Positions 55,101-64,000 of a DNA stretch of 64,000 nucleotides are shown one piece after another. This DNA is from Cardiocondyla obscurior. Its lineage: Eukaryota; Arthropoda; Insecta; Hymenoptera; Formicidae. Under the pieces are notes generated by a model. It did not search any database, was not told where the DNA came from, and saw nothing but the letters and a program-made list of their open reading frames with translations. Every line of letters starts with the position of its first letter. Within the stretch, counting starts at the first letter, position 1. The stretch lies in contig NC_091869.1 of assembly GCF_019399895.1 (NCBI RefSeq), positions 5,270,001-5,334,000 of the forward strand. Reading direction: 5' to 3'. The position numbers and the translations under genes were made by a program.

Positions 55101-56647
55101 AAAGTTGCTTTAGATCGTCAAGAAATGACCGCCATCGTTAACAATACTAAAATGGCAACGGCTTTGGACTTCGTTTTTCGCACTGGAATGATTTTCTGGA
55201 GTGACATTAGTGAAAAGAAAATTTACAAGTATGTTGTAATTGCTTTATAACTAAGAAACCTCTGTTATTAAGTTCCATATCGAGAAATATATTAATCGAG
55301 TGTGACATGTTTAGAGCTCCAATAGACGAAGGAAATGAGCGCACAGTTGTTATCGAAAACGATTTTACCACATCAGATGGACTCGCAGTTGATTGGATTT
55401 ACAATCATATTTATTGGACAGATTCCGGGAAAGATACTATTGAATTGGCCAATTTTGAAGGAAATATGAGAAAGACTTTGATACGAGATCGCATTCAGGA
55501 ACCTAGAGCAATAGCACTAAATCCATTGGAAGGTTGGATGTTTTGGACAGACTGGAGCGACGAGGCTCGTATCGAACGAGCCGGCATGGATGGCACTCAT
55601 CGATCGGTAGGAAATAAAAATTATGATATTAATTGAAAATAGTATATTATCAGAATGTGTAATTTTATCAAATTTAAAGTTTTTCGAAAATTAATTTTAA
55701 AAAGCAATTAAGTACGAGTTGTTATATTAATGAATTAGATTAAATGTGTTTTTCCAATCAATGTGCCTTGATTTTTAACTAGAGTTTATTACAGGTAATT
55801 GTTGATAGTGACGTAAAGTGGCCTAATGGCTTAACTTTGGACTTAATTGGCAAGAGAGTATATTGGGTAGATGCAAAACTGAACATTATTGGCTCTTGTA
55901 ATTATGACGGTACTGGTAGACGAACGATTTTGTATTCTCCCGAAAGTCTTAGGCATCCCTTCAGTATAACGACTTTCGAAGATTACGTGTACTGGACTGA
56001 CTGGGATAAGGAAACGATCTTTAAAGCTAACAAATTTACTGGAAAGGAAGTAGAACCTGTAACATCGATCAGAACGCTTCAACATCCGATGGTAGTCCAT
56101 GTATATCATCCTTACAGACAGCCTGACGGAATGAATCAATGTCAGGCTGTCAATGGACATTGCAGCCATCTGTGTTTGCCCGCGCCTAAAATTAACTCTA
56201 GATCACCACTATTGTCGTGCGCCTGTCCAGACGGCTTACGGTTATTACCTGATGGATTGATGTGCGTGGAAAACGGTAAGTCCGTCATAAGAAAAATTAT
56301 CACGATTGACGAACAACTTTCCAGTTCTGAACTATTATATAATTTTCAATTATTTCGTTATTATAGCTAATTTATGAGAAATAGAAATGCCCCAATTTTT
56401 GTTTTAAATATAATTACATTTTAGATATCTATAATTGTATTTTTAGCATATAAATGACTTTTAAATTATATTAAAGCAAATTAGTTAATAGCGTTACGGA
56501 AAATTGTTTGTCAATTTATGTAAATTTATTATGTCATAGATTTTTTTGTTATAGTATAGTACGTCATGAGAATGAAATTTATATAAATTTTTTAGATAGC
56601 ATTGCATGTCCTTGGTGCATTTAATATGACAAAAAGACACAAAATAC

Positions 56648-56699
<52 letters not shown>

Positions 56700-58166
56700 T
56701 ATTTATATGCAAATATACGCATATATAATTATTAACATTGATATCTTATTGAATAATTATTGCACAATAATAAATATTCATCATAATCGTAAATTATCTA
56801 GCATGATTACTTTTTGCTAAATAATTTATTAATAAAATAATATGATGAGAATGTGCTTTAAATGCTTGGAATACGATAAAATTTTGAAAAAACCGTGTAT
56901 ATTTTTAGTGCACAAAATTGACAGTTGCTTGAAAATATAAAATGAGCTCATTATTTATGTTGTTTCATTTATTTGCATTCGTGTTGCATGAATTTGGGAT
57001 ATTCCAGTAACTACAACTATAGCACCGCCTACGCAAGTACCGATGATGCCGTTCCAGAGGCTTAAGCCTCTGAATATTACAACTACCAGTAAGTTTGGTT
57101 GGATAATTTTTTTTTTTTAACACACATACATGCAAATCTTTCTGGGGTACATATTATATTGAGCTCTAAAACTAATACTAATACAATGTAAAAATTGTTT
57201 TATAATTTTATTAAGAATGACACACACATACGCAATAATAATTAGTAAAGCTCGTCTGTATACATGTATTAAATTAATACTTGTCTTTTATCTAACAAAT
57301 TTAAATTAGGTAAAATTAATTATTTATTTTATTTATTATTAAACATAAAATTGTAGAAATATATTTAGGCTTGGTTTCACCAACGCGAATTAATCGGTTA
57401 ATTCGCGTTGGTTAAACTGGGCATTGGATATATTAAGTATTATTTTACATATTATTAATGTATCCTATGCATGTATCTTTTTTAAATATATATAATTAAT
57501 TTGATAGTACAATTAATATTCCCTAGATTTAAATTATTTAATTTATTTGTATAATTACGACTATTGCATATATAATTACAGAAATAAATTAAGTTTTTAT
57601 TAATTATCGGTATTAACTCTGGCATGGTTATGAATGTGTTAGAATAGATTTTTATCGTTTTTGGGAATTTTTTTACATCGAGTACATTGCTATATATTAA
57701 ATATGATGTTTTTAGATCCACTATCCTCAGATGCAGATGCAGACGGGAAGAGTAATTTACCAAACGAAACAACAGATCCTGGTTTAGTTGCCGGCATCGT
57801 AATAGGTGTGGTGTCTTTAGGATTGTTATTACTCGCACTTGTTGCAGTACTATGCTACAGACATTATCTTCATCGTAATGTCACTAGTATGAACTTCGAT
57901 AATCCCGTCTATAGGAAGACTACAGAAGATCAATTTAGTCTCGAGAAAAACAGATTCCCTCTACCTGCAGCTACAGTTGGAGAGGAGGTAAAAATAATAA
58001 TAAAAAATTTTTATATTAAATAAAAAAAGACTCAAAATTACAATACACTTTTGATGGATAAAATAAAATTTTACAATATTTTTTAATGAAAAATCAATGT
58101 AATTTATATTACTTATTTCAGGCTCAAGAACCACTGACAAGTCCTGGAACAAATGATTACGTTTAA
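36868..58166 (+). CDS. LpR: Lipophorin receptor (LDL/VLDL receptor family), long isoform
   Basis: Fourteen exons: 36868-36946, 40383-40508, 48630-48752, 51247-51366, 52087-52209, 53803-54038, 54203-54404, 54492-54803, 54928-55228, 55315-55606, 55795-56275, 57008-57088, 57716-57987, 58122-58166. Phases close to 930 residues. Order: signal peptide (VLLLIALAVLAAVDA), nine LDLa ligand-binding repeats (about 30-400), two EGF modules including calcium-binding DINEC, a YWTD six-blade propeller (IYWTDSG, MFWTDWSD, VYWVDAK, VYWTDWDK; about 485-745), a third EGF module, a Thr-rich O-glycosylation segment, a membrane helix (849-872) and a tail with the clathrin-endocytosis motif FDNPVY (886-891). It binds lipophorin and related lipoproteins at the cell surface. 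Vitellogenin receptors are larger, with two LDLa clusters, so this is LpR. A second promoter at 48509 removes the first LDLa repeat. Confidence 0.93.
36947..40382 (+). other. Lipophorin receptor intron 1
   Basis: This 3.4-kb intron starts CpG-rich and becomes mixed. Open frames up to 129 codons on both strands (37417-38125) show no family resemblance and no splice context, and I treat them as chance. No nested gene was recognised. Confidence 0.5.
40509..47990 (+). other. Lipophorin receptor intron 2 up to the second promoter
   Basis: This long intron has mixed composition, with A/T runs, a pyrimidine-rich tract at about 43264-43324 and the AT microsatellite at 46125-46167. Open frames of 177 codons (44297-44830) and 145 codons (43219-43656) resemble no known family. 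No nested gene was recognised. Confidence 0.45.
46125..46167. repeat. (AT)n microsatellite
   Basis: About 21 AT units follow a run of A, inside lipophorin receptor intron 2. Confidence 0.9.
47994..48000 (+). promoter_or_regulatory. Candidate TATA box of the short-isoform lipophorin receptor promoter
   Basis: TATATAG lies about 510 bases before the alternative start codon at 48509, in a locally GC-richer stretch. A start about 30 bases downstream would fit. This is a motif-based inference, not measured. Confidence 0.3.
48509..58166 (+). CDS. LpR: Lipophorin receptor, short isoform from alternative first exon
   Basis: The first exon is 48509-48752, then the shared exons from 51247 onward; phases close to 902 residues. 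The ATG opens a second signal peptide (CALLLLLACAIFPLLGAVA) followed directly by the second LDLa repeat (TQECKDSEFKCSNGRCIP). The protein therefore has eight LDLa repeats instead of nine. The acceptor used by the long isoform (AATATTTCAG before ACACCC, exon start 48630) lies inside this coding exon. Paired promoters giving receptors with different LDLa content are known for insect lipophorin receptors such as Drosophila LpR1 and LpR2. The existence of this isoform is inferred from the signal peptide and in-frame junction. Confidence 0.75.
48753..51246 (+). other. Lipophorin receptor intron 3
   Basis: This is AT-rich, with homopolymer runs and no recognisable exon chain. It ends in a run of about 17 A immediately before the LDLa-3 exon. 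Confidence 0.5.
56665..56696. repeat. (TA)n microsatellite after a T run
   Basis: A T-rich run is followed by about 15 TA units in the lipophorin receptor intron between 56275 and 57008. Confidence 0.85.
57380..57411. repeat. Perfect 14-bp inverted repeat with 4-base loop
   Basis: CCAACGCGAATTAA, loop TCGG, TTAATTCGCGTTGG. Imperfect pairing extends outward (GGTTTCA against TTAAACT) to about 22-bp arms. It lies in the lipophorin receptor intron between 57088 and 57716 and is GC-richer than its surroundings. It may be a tiny MITE or a MITE remnant. Confidence 0.8.
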
Positions 58167-61100
58167 GGCTCAGTTTGTCAATATGAAAGGTTTAACAGGC
58201 TACCGAAGTACTATATTGACCAAGTGATAAAATCATGTAAAGAAAGATAAGGTATTTGCGTTAAAAGAGCCTGTCCGAACGCATCATGCCTGCGCTCGCT
58301 CGCAAGCCTGCCAACCAACTGTGATTATGTTAATTTTTTTTGTATCTATTTCTTTACAAAAACTTTAGCACTTTGTCACTCAAATATATGTATAATATAT
58401 TATGCGCAACATTTAGATTTGCTCTAAGACGTAAAGGGAGAAATATCTACAGAAACTGTTGCCAAATAAGCGATCTTATCTTCATGTAACCAAATAGTTC
58501 GATAAGAACTTAAGATTCCTACTTAACATTTTCCTTATTTAGGTAAGTAATATATAATTTGTAATATAGTATATTTTAGATCAATTTAACATGGCCTGGC
58601 GCACGTAGCGTGTTAGTTTATATAAATGCGCTATGTATATGTAAGTATATTACCTTGTTATTGTTTAATTATTTATTTAAAGATATACGGTGAACATTTT
58701 TTTTAAATAGAATTTCTACTTACACAAGATATTACTTTTTTGAGTAATATCTTACAGGAGTCACATGTAAATAACGCGAAAAACTTAAATTGCGCGTATT
58801 GATGTAAAATTATTTAAAAATTATTACTCGTGCTGATAAAATACAATATGAAAGTTATAATAATTAAATGCTGTGAAACAGACGATTATCTAACTAAAGC
58901 AGAATAAGAGGCTATAAATTATTATTTTCTTTCGTTTTAAAATGTTATAATTTTTCTGTCTTTTGTTGCGTAACAAAGAGAAATCACTTTTTATAAAAAT
59001 CACATACATTCAATGTGTGTATATATATGTATAAATATAAAATCATGTTTTTATTATTATTATGTATCGTAGACTTTACTGTAATTTAGATATAAAAGTA
59101 CATTTATACATAATCTGCTCGATGTTTAATGCAAAAAGAAAGTTAAAAACTGCGAATTAATGAAAAAAAAAGTATATGCTCAGAAGAAATTTCTCCTTTT
59201 ATGTCTGCGTAATACGTACAATGCCATGAACATGTGTCAGGACTCTCCAGCAACTATCTGTATATTGATGGGCGGTCCATATCACGCGAAAAAAAATTCG
59301 CTCCATTTTCAAACATTATACTATTGTTTATGTAGTAAAATGGAAAGAGCATTGTTCTATCGACTTAAGCTCAATGACAGTAAGTGTGAATGTGCGTTTG
59401 TTAAAAAGGAAGTGTTGTCAAGTACTTCTGTCTACTAAAGAAATCAATGTATTTGTATAGAATTATTGCGTCAGGCTTAAAACTTTGATTTCGTGTGTGA
59501 ATATTAATATATGTGTGTGTGTGTATACAGTTATACATACAAAGAGCAGTGAAATTTTAATATAAAAGTGCTATAACAAAAAGATAATGAAAAATTAAGT
59601 AATACAAATTTACGTAATATTCTTATTTTAAATGTAAGTTCGATTTCAGAAAGTTATTTTATAATACTGTTTTATAATACTGTTACTTCATATTTATTTA
59701 TTTTTTTTGAATGTTTTACATATAGATATGTACCACACACATACATATTTATAATATTACAATATTAAAAATGATTAAATGTGAAAAAAAGCATTTTATT
59801 AGATAAGATTATTAAATGATATAATATTAGATTGGTGAAAAGAGCTATGTGCGGTTGACAGATAGCAGATTGTTCTCATAAAAAAAGTGTGCCAACAATT
59901 TCATGCTCATGCTAAAACAAGTTAATTTACAAAGCAATAATTTATATACATTTTATCTGGTCTTGTTTCTCTGGGACCAAGAAATTTTGTATTGTACAAG
60001 AAATATTAAATAATGTATCTAGTTTTCATTCTTTACATAAAAATCATATATATACTTGCAAAACTAGTGCCAAATACGAAAAGAGAAAAAAAAAAAAAAA
60101 AAAAAAAGAGAAGCCGAAAATTATACATAATTTCACATTTTCTTTTAAGAAACTTTTCGTGTATTTATAACTCGACAATTTAACTCCTACATTGATTAAT
60201 GGAATATCTTTCTACATTGTACCAAGCCACTTTTATCGATCTTTGCTATTTACGACCAGCTGTCTGTTAACGGAAACATGGTGCAATTACAAGTGCAAGA
60301 AAGCAAAGTCCAAAATTAAGATTAGAGGCTTGGTGGTAATTTTAATCAAAAAAAAGAAAAAAAAAGAAAAAAAATAGGAGAGCGTGTATGTGGTGTGCAT
60401 AAGATGAGAGTTGCAATTAACTGTGCAAATCGTAATGATATAACTTGTCCTAGCCAATTTATTCGCCAAAATTGTGTCACATTATTTCAATGCAACGTAT
60501 GTATATGTACATATATGTACAATAGAATTCTAAAATAGATCATCAAACTTCGTAGATATATTTTTGGATTAGTTTAAAATTGATTCTCTTTTTGGCAAAA
60601 ATATTCAAACGTTAATAATTTTTTACTAAGTTAAAAGCTTTTTTGAATTAAATTTCTTATAAAATAAAAAATTAGATGAAACTGTAATTTGTTTTATTAA
60701 AGAGCATAATAAAATTTAAATTTTTAATTTCTTAAATTAAATGTATTCAGTAAAATATAAAAATGAGATGTAAAAATCAAGTTGTATTTAATTAAATATT
60801 TTGAGAATAAAATTTAATTGTATATTTCAATCATCAATTTAAATCATATATCTACAAGATTTGGTAATTTATTTTAGAATTATTCTATATGCATGTACAA
60901 AGTGAACCAATGCTTGTGTCTAAAATAATTTTGTTATTTTTTAATATACCAGAACATAAAGCTTAAATAACTTGAAAAACAAATTTAATTTTTACTTTAA
61001 TAATTTGGAAGAAGAATAATGAGACAAGTTTATATAAGGTTTACTCCGCATTTAAAAGAAATAAAATAATGTCCATATATTTGTTGCAACTTTAATATCA

Positions 61101-61548
61101 AGTATTTCTTGAAAACAAAATTGTTTTAGATGCGAACATTTCGATAAATCACTTTGTATACATATATAAAGTCCACACTCGCGCGTACATAAATATACTT
61201 TAAAAAAGTATATATAAATATATATAATTTATTATAATAATTGTATAAATAAAGTATACAAATTAAATTACAGTAATGCCACGTTATTATCATACCTATG
61301 AAAAATTGTGAAATGTAAAATTTGTAAATAAGCCTATTTGAAAATATAAATAGTGAGCCACACCTTTCTCGAGTTGTAAATTTTCCTAACTAATTAAACG
61401 TGAAATACAGTAATAAAAATGCTATTAAAAATTGTATTAACAATCGAATAAATAATATTAAATTCTCAATTACAATTTAAAAAAAACGGTGACTTTCAAA
61501 GACGTATTAATTAATTTATCACCGACGAGTGCCGGTTTAGATCTGACG
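58167..61548. other. Lipophorin receptor 3' UTR and AT-rich intergenic DNA
   Basis: The first part should be the receptor 3' UTR, but no single polyadenylation site could be fixed because A-rich variants are frequent. A 92-codon open frame at 59160-59438 has no recognisable domain. An A22 run lies near 60079-60106. At about 61430-61496 there is a degenerate copy of the foldback-element terminus. Confidence 0.45.
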
Positions 61549-62103
61549 TGTTGTAAAAAAATACATTAACAAGTTAAATAAATAATATTTAATTCTCAAT
61601 TACTTACAATTACAGAGAAACGGTGATTAAGTCATGAGCTCAAGTAAGTGGACGAGAAATTGAAAACAAACATGGTGACATAACCATCAATCTCCAGGTT
61701 TTGCGACGTCGAATCGTTCGAAAAAGTATCAGAAAGTGTTAGGAGTATAGAAGGAGTAAGTTGGTAGACGGTGGCACGGCGAGAGCCCGCTTTGCCGCGA
61801 ATTTTTTAGCAGCCATCATGAATTGGCGGGACCAAAACTCGCTTTTGATTAGTCCGTATAGACCAATAAAAAAATTTATATTTTTTAACATAAATTTTTT
61901 CATTGGTCTATACGGACCAATCAGAAGCGAGTTTTGGTCCCGCCAATTCATGATGGCTGCTAAAAAATTCGCGGCAAACCGGGCTCTCGCCGTGCCACCG
62001 TCTACCAACTTACTCCTTCTATACTCCTAACACTTTCTGATACTTTTTCGAACGATTTTGTATGATTCAACGCCGCGAAACCCCGGGACTGACGGACTTA
62101 TCT
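61549..62103. mobile_element. Foldback (palindromic) non-autonomous element, copy B
   Basis: The inverted repeat is folded around about 61888. Over the innermost 150 bases the two arms differ at only about four positions (for example GCCCGC against GCCCGG, and CTTTTGATT against CTTCTGATT). The core is nearly the same as copy A at 3672-4338, including CGGCGAGAGCCCG and AGCAGCCATCATGAATT. The right arm stops matching after about 62100, so this copy is shorter on that side. Two almost identical 89-codon frames on opposite strands (61739-62030) are a trivial result of the palindrome. Confidence 0.88.
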
Positions 62104-62897
62104 TATTTATTGAATAAATTCGATTCGATTTAACACTATTTTCAAATAGAAAACAAAGGATACGCAGAAATTATAAAAATATCTTTATTTATTTTTTTCA
62201 CAAATTTTACAATATTATACAATATTAATTTTGTTAAAAATTAAATTGAGTATTTAATAAATGAATACTTTTTGAAATTTGTACAGACGTCGAGAAACGA
62301 GTGGCAAGTAAGTATATGTCAATTTTTCATATTAAACAAACTATAACATAAAGAATATAGTCTAGATATTATTAAACATACATTAACACACTTGCATTTA
62401 ATTCTTTTACAATATTATAAATTAATAAAAATCACCAATATCGTTGTACATTATTTGTATATAAATTATTGTTACTTTACCAATATTATTTTTAGAATGA
62501 TCAGTTTTTAATTCTAATTTTTGTTACTTTAAAAAAAATGACGTCTGCCTTAATCGTTTCTAGATTGTAAGCACGCTTTAATATTAAGCAAAACTGTTAT
62601 TATATGAAGTAAAATATTCTATCCGACATTTACATGTTCTTTTATATTATATCTTGCATCTAATATAAATTCTACATAATATTTTATCTTACGTTGTAAC
62701 ATATAAATTATTAAAGCTCATACATATTATAAATTTGCATTCTAAAATTTGTTTGCATGTGGCAGTTCCGCGTTAAATTTTTGGTTTGCGCCGATTAAAT
62801 GAACATTACTTTTACAAAATATAAATTTGATGAGACCACTATTTGTACTAATTAAATCTGCAGAATTTTTCAATTACTTTTAATCTATTTTCTTGTA
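62104..62897. other. AT-rich DNA, probable 3' UTR of the PLEKHJ1-like gene
   Basis: This is AT-rich, without long open frames. The part adjoining 62897 should be the 3' UTR of the minus-strand gene. A tiny exon-like block (62290-62309) is mentioned in findings. Confidence 0.4.
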
Positions 62898-63743
62898 TTA
62901 AAGATCTATTAGATTTACTTCTCGGGTTATCGTATTCAATGTAGGCGCGACCGACGTCGTGAAGGAACGTACATGAGATCTGAAACTGGTGGCAGGCTCC
63001 CAAGCTTCGTCTCGCACTACACCCTGATTCCTAGGATACATAAGCAGTGGGTCCTTTCCAGTCTTCTTGCACAATCTCTCTTGCAGCGTGATCAGACGTG
63101 ATCTCCAGTATCCATAGCTTGCCTGCTTGAGTGCTGTAATCCACTGCTCTACTTGAGACTCTGTTCGGCCACTCAGTACGTGTCTCTTGTCCAGCTCGTC
63201 GCGGAACGAAATACTAAATGCAAATGCTCCTTCGGATGAATTATCTATATTGACGCTGCAGTTTTCCAATACAATAACTCCGGCAGGCTGCCTGGTATCA
63301 ATCTGTCCCAGGTCGTTAATGTTGAAGTAAAACAACAGATTGTATCGTAATTTGAACCACTTCTCTTTAAATACTGGAACCAGATATAAATCAAATTAGG
63401 TAAAGGCAAGCTATTCGAAGAGCTGTTTGCTCCAACTTCCCGGCAAATTTACTTGTCAGATAAACATGTTCCTATCTTTATCTACTTAAAAAAAAAGATA
63501 AAAATAGGCGTATAATTACTTGATAAGTAAATTTATTACAAAGTTGAAACGATCGAGCCAAAATCAACCAACAAATGACAGGTGGCAGATTAAAGCGCTG
63601 CACCACGTTACATAAAACTTATCTTGTATTCCCAGGCTTAGGAAGCACTAACCTGACTTATGTGCCCGCTTGTGATTCAGACGTCCCTCCAGGACCGCGG
63701 GCCCCAAGCTCGCCTCCGCGAGCTCCTTATCATTGAATCTCAT
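62898..63743 (-). CDS. PLEKHJ1: PLEKHJ1-like pleckstrin-homology domain protein
   Basis: Two exons, 63653-63743 and 62898-63373, close in phase to 188 residues. The start gives MRFNDKELAEASLG, close to the N-terminus typical of PLEKHJ1. A single PH domain spans about residues 17-118 (KWFKLRYNLLFYF, GVIVLENCSVNI, FAFSISF, QVEQWITALKQASY). After it come RLITLQERLCKKTGKDPLL, a family hallmark, and a C-terminal tail of about 45 residues that is longer than in vertebrates. PH domains bind phosphoinositides or proteins at membranes; the cellular role of PLEKHJ1 is poorly known. Sesquipedalian proteins share the PH core but lack the TGKDPLL stretch, so I favour PLEKHJ1. The gene is complete in the window. 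Confidence 0.85.
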
Positions 63744-64000
63744 GTCCAGTCCGAAAACCACGTCGCCGCGCTATCAGCAATAATTAAAAGAGCTATCGCG
63801 CTACCGTGACGGCACATTCCATCCTCGATTCGTCGATCGCGTTAATCGTAGGGTGTCGGGCTCGTCTTCCACGTTAATCGATGTAGGCGTACTTTCACTC
63901 TTACGTCGTTCAACTAGAAAAGAAAATAAAGAAGAAGAAGAAGAAATGAAAACTCCTCTCAATGCTCGTCTTTGTTCGATAAAAAAGAAGTCGGTGCAAG
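63744..64000 (-). promoter_or_regulatory. 5' UTR/promoter side of the PLEKHJ1-like gene
   Basis: This is moderately GC-rich sequence upstream of the start codon, cut by the window end. No core promoter motif was chosen. Confidence 0.35.

Noticed and set aside
36868..58166. Vitellogenin receptor instead of lipophorin receptor
   Set aside because: There is one LDLa cluster (nine repeats) and one propeller. Insect vitellogenin receptors have two clusters and about twice the length.
59160..59438. 92-codon frame after the lipophorin receptor stop
   Set aside because: It lies in the probable 3' UTR, with no domain and no splice context.
61739..62030. Two nearly identical 89-codon proteins on opposite strands
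   Set aside because: They are produced by the palindrome; the same frame appears in copy A at 3953-4204. Composition and position give no sign of selection on a protein.
62898..63743. Sesquipedalian (endosomal PH protein) identity
   Set aside because: The PH core is similar, but the MRFNDKEL start and KKTGKDPLL stretch fit PLEKHJ1 better.

Overview
The window looks like a piece of an insect nuclear genome, probably a hymenopteran and possibly an ant. The reasons are AT-rich introns and intergenic DNA with GC- and CpG-rich promoter islands, short AG/GT introns, an insect-type lipophorin receptor with two promoters, and small non-autonomous foldback elements. The species assignment is inference. 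I rebuilt six protein-coding genes by joining exons at splice sites and checking that the phases close. No rRNA, tRNA, CRISPR array or bacterial sequence was recognised.

Layout, left to right. 1-7028: gene-poor AT-rich DNA with a palindromic foldback element at about 3672-4338. 7029-12888 (-): PPP4R4 (HEAT-repeat regulatory subunit of protein phosphatase 4), with a 259-bp GC-rich MITE in one intron. 13400-14986 (+): a candidate spliced, apparently non-coding transcript that diverges from the PPP4R4 promoter. 17436-23200 (-): a PIWI-clade Argonaute with intact catalytic residues; a plus-strand splice donor at 23494 suggests another divergent transcript. 27167-32142 (-): Cables (CDK5 and ABL1 enzyme substrate, cyclin-like C-terminus). 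33382-34741 (+): MORG1/WDR83, head-to-head with Cables. 36868-58166 (+): lipophorin receptor (LDLR family), 14 coding exons, with a second promoter and signal-peptide exon at 48509. About 61549-62103: a second foldback element of the same family. 62898-63743 (-): PLEKHJ1-like PH-domain protein.

The genes are unrelated housekeeping, signalling, germline and lipid-uptake functions; nothing suggests an operon-like system. Head-to-head pairs with short intergenic gaps recur: PPP4R4 with the candidate ncRNA, Piwi with the 23.3-kb transcript, and Cables with MORG1. The observations most worth checking are: a cluster of SUMO-type motifs next to basic patches in the Piwi N-terminus; a lipophorin-receptor exon that serves both as an alternative first exon and, through an acceptor inside its coding sequence, as an internal exon; an LDLa exon whose acceptor follows a poly-A run; repeated KR-x-S motifs in the PPP4R4 tail; and two near-perfect hairpin elements about 58 kb apart.

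Limits: exon borders were read by eye and could be off by a base or two. UTR ends, transcription starts and alternative isoforms are inferred only.
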